This document shows, piece after piece, positions 59,380-64,000 of a stretch of DNA of 64,000 bases. This DNA is from Catalinimonas alkaloidigena (GTDB lineage: Bacteria > Bacteroidota > Bacteroidia > Cytophagales > Flexibacteraceae). The first letter of the stretch is position 1; the number at the start of each line of letters is the position of its first letter. Under the pieces are notes generated by a model. It was not told where the DNA came from. It did no database searches and was given only the letters and a program-made list of their open reading frames with translations. Where the stretch lies: assembly GCF_900100765.1 (NCBI RefSeq), contig NZ_FNFO01000002.1, positions 434,001 to 498,000 on the forward strand. Direction: 5' to 3'. The translations under genes were made by a program, and so were the position numbers.

Positions 59380-62300
59380 ATGAAGCTACTTTCACGGATT
59401 TTCGGAATCTTGTTGGGCCTGGCTTTAAGCGGGCGGCTCGTGGCGCAACCCGTCACGATCACCCCCATTACGCCCCACAACGAGGTAAACTGGGGAACGG
59501 CCTTGCAATTCACGCAAGATCCGCAGGGCTACCTTTGGTTCGTATCCGACCGTGCGTTGTTTCGCTACGATGGCTACCAGGTAACCACGTCGGTCTACAA
59601 CGTGCTGGCGCCACCGCAGACCCGGCTCGAAACGGTCTACACCGACGCAAACGGTATCCTCTGGATCGGGACGTGGCAGGGGTTGGACCGGTTCGATCCC
59701 GCTACGGCGACGTTGACGCGATTCGCCCACGTGGCCGGCGATTCGACCAGCCTCGGACACAACCGCGTTACGACCCTCCTAGAAGATCACGAAGGCAACT
59801 TCTGGGTCGGCACCCACGGCGGCCTGGACCTGCTGGACCGCGCCACCGGCACGTTTCAACACTTCCGGCACCAGCCCGACGACTCGACGAGTCTGAGCAA
59901 CGATCAGGTGCGGGTGCTGTACGAAGACCGAAGCGGCACGCTCTGGGTCGGTACCGGCAGCTATTGGTCGGGCGATACGCCTCTGGGGGCCGGGGGCCTG
60001 AACCGCTTCGAGCGGGCGACGAACCGGTTCACGCGTTTTTTACACGATCCGTCCGACTCGACCAGCCTGATCGACAACCGCATCGGTGCGTTGCTGGAAG
60101 ATAGCCGTGGAACCTTTTGGGTCGGTACCTTCGGCGACGGGTTGCACACGATGGACCGCGAGCGAGGCACGTTCACTCGGTTGCGGTACGATCCGGCGCA
60201 GCCGCATCACCTGAGCCGCCCGTACGAGCAATTCGGCACCACCGCCTTGTCCGTCCTGAAAGTCGGCGAGAGCGGCATTACGTTTTTGCAGGAAGACGGC
60301 AGCGGTGCGCTCTGGATCGGGGCCTTGCTGGGCGGCGTAAATCGTTACGATCCCGCCACGCAGCGAACGACCCACTACGAACACAACTACAACGCCATCC
60401 GGGGGCAGGGCTTGCAGGACCGTTATCTCTGGACCGGCTACGTTACCCGCGACGGTACGCTTTTTATGGGCGCTTCGGGCAACGCATTTTACCGCGTCAA
60501 TCCCTTTCAGGTATCGTTTCCATTCCATTCCACGCCTTTTCCGGTCAATGCGATCGTGGCGCCTCCCGACAGTACCTTATGGATTCATACTTTGTATGCC
60601 GGCTTGGTACGGCGCGACCAGAAAACGGGACAAGAGCAACGCTTTCGCCACCAGGCGGACCAGAAGCAAAGTCTGAGCAATGACTCGCTCAGCGTGCTGT
60701 ACCTGGACCGGTCCGGAACCTTGTGGATCGGAACACTCGGGAGTGGACTCGACCGTTTTGAGAAACGCACCCAGGCGTTTGTACACCATCCGTACCTGCC
60801 CGATGACACGACGACGTTGGGCGGCGATTCGGTATATGCCCTTTTTGAAGACCGCCAGGGGCGGCTCTGGGTCGGCACACAGCGCGGGCCCAATCGGCTG
60901 GATGCCGAGACGGGACAGTTTGCGCGCTATACGACAAAAACGCGGGCGCGTAGCCACGCCTTTGCCGAGGACCGCGCCGGGCAGCTTTGGGTCTGTACCC
61001 TTGGCGACGGACTGGGTTACTGGGAAGAAACCGCACAAAACTTTGTGTATTACCGGCATTACCCCCAGGACTCTACCAGCCTCAGCAGCGACTCGGTCTA
61101 TACCGCCTACGAAGATCGGCAGGGACGCTTGTGGGTCGGAACACGGAACGGCCTCAACCGGCTGGACCGGGCGAGCGGGAAGTTTACTCACTACCCCACA
61201 CCCGACTACATCTCTGCCATTAAAGAAGACGCCTCGGGCATTTTGTGGCTGGCCAGCCGCCGAGCCAAGCAGATCATGGGCAGTTTGTACCGCTTCGACC
61301 CTGCGTCGGAAACACTGACGGCATTGACCAACCAGGGAACCGGCCAGCCTTTTCGGGATGTCTACGCCGTGGAGCAGGATGACGAGGGGCACATCTGGTT
61401 CTGTACCGCCGCCGGCTTTGCCAAGGTAGATACCCGGCAAAACGTAGTGACGACTTACCCAACCCAGCGCACCACGGGTTACTACAACTTTTACAAATCA
61501 CCCGACCACCAGCTAATTGCCGGTACCGGAACGGGCTACTATACGTTTGTGCCGGAGGAGATTCCACGCAACACGACGCCGCCGCAACTGGCACTGGGGT
61601 TTCAACTACCGATTTCGGACGACAGTGTGGCTACCGCGCAGGCGTTCCGCCAGGCTCTGACGGCGCAGATTCCGATTTCGCTAAAACACGACCAGAACAG
61701 CTTTATGTTTCAGGTCACCAGCCTCCATTACAACAATCCGGAACAGAACGAACACCTGTACCAGTTGGAAGGCTACGACGCGGCGTGGCATCGGGTGGGC
61801 ATCGACCGGACGGTATCGTACCACTTCCTGCCGCCGGGGCGTTACCGGTTCCGGGCAAAAGTGTCGAGCAGCGATGGCATCTGGACCGAACAGTCGGTGC
61901 CGCTGGTGATTCGTCCGCCGTGGTGGAAAACGTGGTGGGCGTACGGGCTGTATGGTCTGCTGGCCATTGCGCTGTACGGCGTGATGTTTCGCGTGATTAC
62001 CAACCGCGAACGGATGAAAGCCGACCTCCGCGTGCAACAGGTCGAATACGACAAGCTCCGCGAGCTGGACACCGCCAAGTCGCGCTTTTTTACCAACATC
62101 TCGCACGAGTTCCGCACGCCGCTGACGCTAATCGGAGGAACGCTGGAACAGCTGATGCTTCAGGAGCCCGACGCCGAAGAACGGCAGGCCGATTACCGGA
62201 TCATCAACCACCATACGAACCGGATTCTGCAACTGATCAACCAACTGCTGGATCTGGCGAAGCTGGAGGCAGGTAGCCTGACGACCGAGACGCGGCCGGT

Positions 62301-63621
62301 AGAAATCCAGGGCGTACTCAAAATGCTGGCCGGGTCGTTCGTGTCGCTTGCCGAAGGGCGGGGGATCGTCTACCGCTATAGCCTGCCGGAGTTTCAGCAC
62401 TGGGTGATGCTCGATTCCGACAAGCTGGAGAAGATCGTCACCAACCTGTTGTCCAATGCCTTCAAATTCACGTCGGTCGGCGGGCAGGTGGTGCTGACGG
62501 CACAACTGGAACTGACCGGGCCCGCGCAGAGCTTGTTGCAGGTGAGCGTCGCCGATACGGGCGTGGGCATTCCGCCGGAACAACTGGCGCGCATCTTCGA
62601 TCGGTTCTATCAGGTCGATGCTTCGTCGACCCGCTCGTACGAAGGCGCAGGCATCGGCCTGGCCCTGACGCGCGAACTGCTGGAACTCCTGTCGGGGCAG
62701 ATTGCGGTCGAAAGTGCACCCGGCGAGGGCACCACGTTCCGAGTGACCCTTCCTCTGGCCAATGCGCCGGTTGCAGGCGAAGTGTTGCCCGATGGTGACA
62801 GAATCCCCACACGGCACACGGTACACGCCACGCCACCTGCGTTGCCGCCGCCCGTGGTGGCCGAGGGCGCGTCGGCACACATGCTGGTGGTGGAAGACAA
62901 CCCTGACCTGCGGCAGTTTCTGACCCGGAATCTGTCCAAACGGTGGCAGGTGATAGAAGCGCCGGACGGAAACACAGGACTGCAGTATGCGCTGGAGCTG
63001 ATCCCCGACCTGGTGGTGGCCGACGTGATGATGCCGGGAATGAACGGTTACGAACTGTGCCACGCCCTGAAACAGGACGAACGTACCAGCCACATTCCGG
63101 TGATTTTGCTGACGGCCCGCGCCGACCTGGAAAGCAAGCTGGAGGGACTGGACACGGGGGCCGACGATTACCTGACCAAGCCGTTTAAACTGGAAGAACT
63201 GGAGCTGCGCATCCGCAACTTATTGGAGCAGCGCCGCCTGTTGCGGGAGCGTTTCAGCAAGCGGGTGACCCTGGAACCTACGGAAGAGACGATCACCTCG
63301 ATCGACGAGCAGTTTCTGCAGAAAGCGCTGGCGCTGGTGGAAGAAAACATGAGCAACACCGAGTTCGACGTGGAAACGTTCGGGCAGGAAATCGGCATGA
63401 GTCGCTCGAACCTGCACCGCAAACTCACCGCCCTGACGGGACAAAGCACCAGCGAATTTATCCGGACGTTGCGCCTCAAAAAGGCCGCCAGCCTCTTGCG
63501 CCAGCAGGGCGGCAACATCAGCGAAATTTCGATGCTGGTCGGCTTCAACAGCCAGTCGTACTTTACCAAACGCTTCCGCGAGCACTTCGGCAAAACACCC
63601 TCCGAATTTATGGAAGAGTAG
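59380..63621 (+). CDS. Hybrid two-component system (HTCS): sensor kinase, receiver and AraC regulator in one chain
   Basis: The 1413-residue protein spans the inner membrane. Order: signal peptide (to VAQP, about 23); a large periplasmic two-component propeller with repeats such as GNFWVGTHGGLDLLDRATG and GRLWVGTRNGLNRLDRASG (about 40-770); Y_Y_Y domain (about 773-840); membrane helix (about 850-870); HisKA with FTNISHEFRTPLTLI (His about 909); HATPase with VTNLLSNAFKFT and DTGVGIPPEQLARIFDRFYQ and GAGIGLALTREL; receiver with phospho-Asp in VVADVMMPG (D1215); AraC DNA-binding domain (about 1310-1413, GMSRSNLHRKLTALTGQSTSEFIRTLRL). HTCSs usually sense a glycan and switch on a polysaccharide-use locus. 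No SusC/SusD pair is within reach, so its target is elsewhere or unusual. Confidence 0.95.
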   Translation: MKLLSRIFGILLGLALSGRLVAQPVTITPITPHNEVNWGTALQFTQDPQGYLWFVSDRALFRYDGYQVTTSVYNVLAPPQTRLETVYTDANGILWIGTWQGLDRFDPATATLTRFAHVAGDSTSLGHNRVTTLLEDHEGNFWVGTHGGLDLLDRATGTFQHFRHQPDDSTSLSNDQVRVLYEDRSGTLWVGTGSYWSGDTPLGAGGLNRFERATNRFTRFLHDPSDSTSLIDNRIGALLEDSRGTFWVGTFGDGLHTMDRERGTFTRLRYDPAQPHHLSRPYEQFGTTALSVLKVGESGITFLQEDGSGALWIGALLGGVNRYDPATQRTTHYEHNYNAIRGQGLQDRYLWTGYVTRDGTLFMGASGNAFYRVNPFQVSFPFHSTPFPVNAIVAPPDSTLWIHTLYAGLVRRDQKTGQEQRFRHQADQKQSLSNDSLSVLYLDRSGTLWIGTLGSGLDRFEKRTQAFVHHPYLPDDTTTLGGDSVYALFEDRQGRLWVGTQRGPNRLDAETGQFARYTTKTRARSHAFAEDRAGQLWVCTLGDGLGYWEETAQNFVYYRHYPQDSTSLSSDSVYTAYEDRQGRLWVGTRNGLNRLDRASGKFTHYPTPDYISAIKEDASGILWLASRRAKQIMGSLYRFDPASETLTALTNQGTGQPFRDVYAVEQDDEGHIWFCTAAGFAKVDTRQNVVTTYPTQRTTGYYNFYKSPDHQLIAGTGTGYYTFVPEEIPRNTTPPQLALGFQLPISDDSVATAQAFRQALTAQIPISLKHDQNSFMFQVTSLHYNNPEQNEHLYQLEGYDAAWHRVGIDRTVSYHFLPPGRYRFRAKVSSSDGIWTEQSVPLVIRPPWWKTWWAYGLYGLLAIALYGVMFRVITNRERMKADLRVQQVEYDKLRELDTAKSRFFTNISHEFRTPLTLIGGTLEQLMLQEPDAEERQADYRIINHHTNRILQLINQLLDLAKLEAGSLTTETRPVEIQGVLKMLAGSFVSLAEGRGIVYRYSLPEFQHWVMLDSDKLEKIVTNLLSNAFKFTSVGGQVVLTAQLELTGPAQSLLQVSVADTGVGIPPEQLARIFDRFYQVDASSTRSYEGAGIGLALTRELLELLSGQIAVESAPGEGTTFRVTLPLANAPVAGEVLPDGDRIPTRHTVHATPPALPPPVVAEGASAHMLVVEDNPDLRQFLTRNLSKRWQVIEAPDGNTGLQYALELIPDLVVADVMMPGMNGYELCHALKQDERTSHIPVILLTARADLESKLEGLDTGADDYLTKPFKLEELELRIRNLLEQRRLLRERFSKRVTLEPTEETITSIDEQFLQKALALVEENMSNTEFDVETFGQEIGMSRSNLHRKLTALTGQSTSEFIRTLRLKKAASLLRQQGGNISEISMLVGFNSQSYFTKRFREHFGKTPSEFMEE

Positions 63622-63689
63622 CGCTATTGGGGCGGATTGCGGGATGGGGAAGAAATGCACTTCGTCAGTGCGAGCTGCACCTGCGCAGG

Positions 63690-64000
63690 TCACCACAGCA
63701 GCAGGTTGCGGAGGGCCAGGAGTAGCATGATCGTTTGCAGGACCAGGACAAGGACCAGGGAAAAACGCAGGTACTTTTTTCGGTAAGGTAGCTTTCGGTA
63801 CGGCAGCAGACTGATCAGGGTGCCGAGCAGAAAACCGATGAGCGGCAGGCCAAACAAGGCCGTGCGTGCCGCTGCTTGTTTCACTTCCCCCGCGGTGACG
63901 ATCTGCCCACTGAGGTGCCGCCCCTCGCCCACGTCCACGTACCGCACCAGAATGAAGTTCGTCAAGGCCAGGGCGATGATACCAATCAGCAACCATCTGG
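63690..64000 (-). CDS. Small membrane protein, unknown function (5' end outside window)
   Basis: The minus-strand frame stays open to the window edge (RWLLIGIIALALTNFILVRYVDVG), so the start is likely beyond it. About 103 residues are visible with three hydrophobic stretches: LLIGIIALALTNFILV, ARTALFGLPLIGFLLGTLISLLPYR and FSLVLVLVLQTIMLLLALRNLLLW. A basic segment (YRKLPYRKKYLR) lies before the last. It is convergent with the HTCS gene. No family is recognised. Confidence 0.6.
   Translation of the reverse strand, partial: RWLLIGIIALALTNFILVRYVDVGEGRHLSGQIVTAGEVKQAAARTALFGLPLIGFLLGTLISLLPYRKLPYRKKYLRFSLVLVLVLQTIMLLLALRNLLLW

Overview
This 64 kb window is chromosomal DNA of a member of the Bacteroidota, most likely the Cytophagia. 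Lineage markers include a type IX secretion (T9SS) C-terminal sorting domain, a PorE-type OmpA lipoprotein, a hybrid two-component sensor fused to an AraC domain, an S46 dipeptidyl peptidase, a DUF4212/SSS symporter pair, a PVC-type heme-binding protein, and promoters of the Bacteroidota type (TTTG, then TANNTTTG). Base composition is fairly GC-rich and even. I see no insertion sequence, prophage, CRISPR array or rRNA operon. The only RNA gene found is tRNA-Phe. Genus cannot be fixed from the sequence.

Layout. 0-5.3 kb: end of a sorbosone-dehydrogenase-like gene, a small lipoprotein, a GNAT enzyme, then a tandem ABC ATPase, a HAD phosphatase and mannose-6-phosphate isomerase. 5.5-14.8 kb, all minus: an exported carbohydrate-oxidation locus (Gfo/Idh/MocA oxidoreductase, two DUF1080 proteins, two TIM-barrel isomerases, an SMP-30 lactonase and a large cytochrome-c lipoprotein), resembling 3-keto-glycoside pathways. 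15.3-32 kb: a T9SS cargo protein, housekeeping genes (GDPD, hemH, flippase, exonuclease-BRCT), an MMPL/RND exporter, an M48 protease with a beta-barrel partner, tRNA-Phe and a heterodisulfide-reductase-like Fe-S pair. 32-41 kb: PorE-like lipoprotein, MsbA-like ABC exporter, TPK-like protein, lspA, a DPP11-type S46 peptidase and an SDR protein.

41-49.5 kb: a sulfur/persulfide locus. It holds two MBL-rhodanese fusions, a single-domain rhodanese, a Crp/Fnr regulator, a TauE/SafE exporter and two YeeE/YedE halves, followed by a DUF4212/SSS symporter. This is the most interesting region. Three promoters each carry a CRP-like palindrome (TGTGA-N6-TCACA type), and in all three the palindrome centre lies exactly 29.5 bp from the first base of the -7 box. 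The recognition helix of the locally encoded Crp protein has the residues expected to read TGTGA, so the locus looks like a self-contained Crp-family sulfur regulon with class-II activation geometry.

49.6-64 kb: a response regulator; a TetR/FAD-monooxygenase divergon with two near-identical operators; a low-GC gap; a tripartite RND efflux operon; a 1.1 kb unassigned gap with inverted repeats; a 1413-residue hybrid two-component system; and a membrane protein running off the end.
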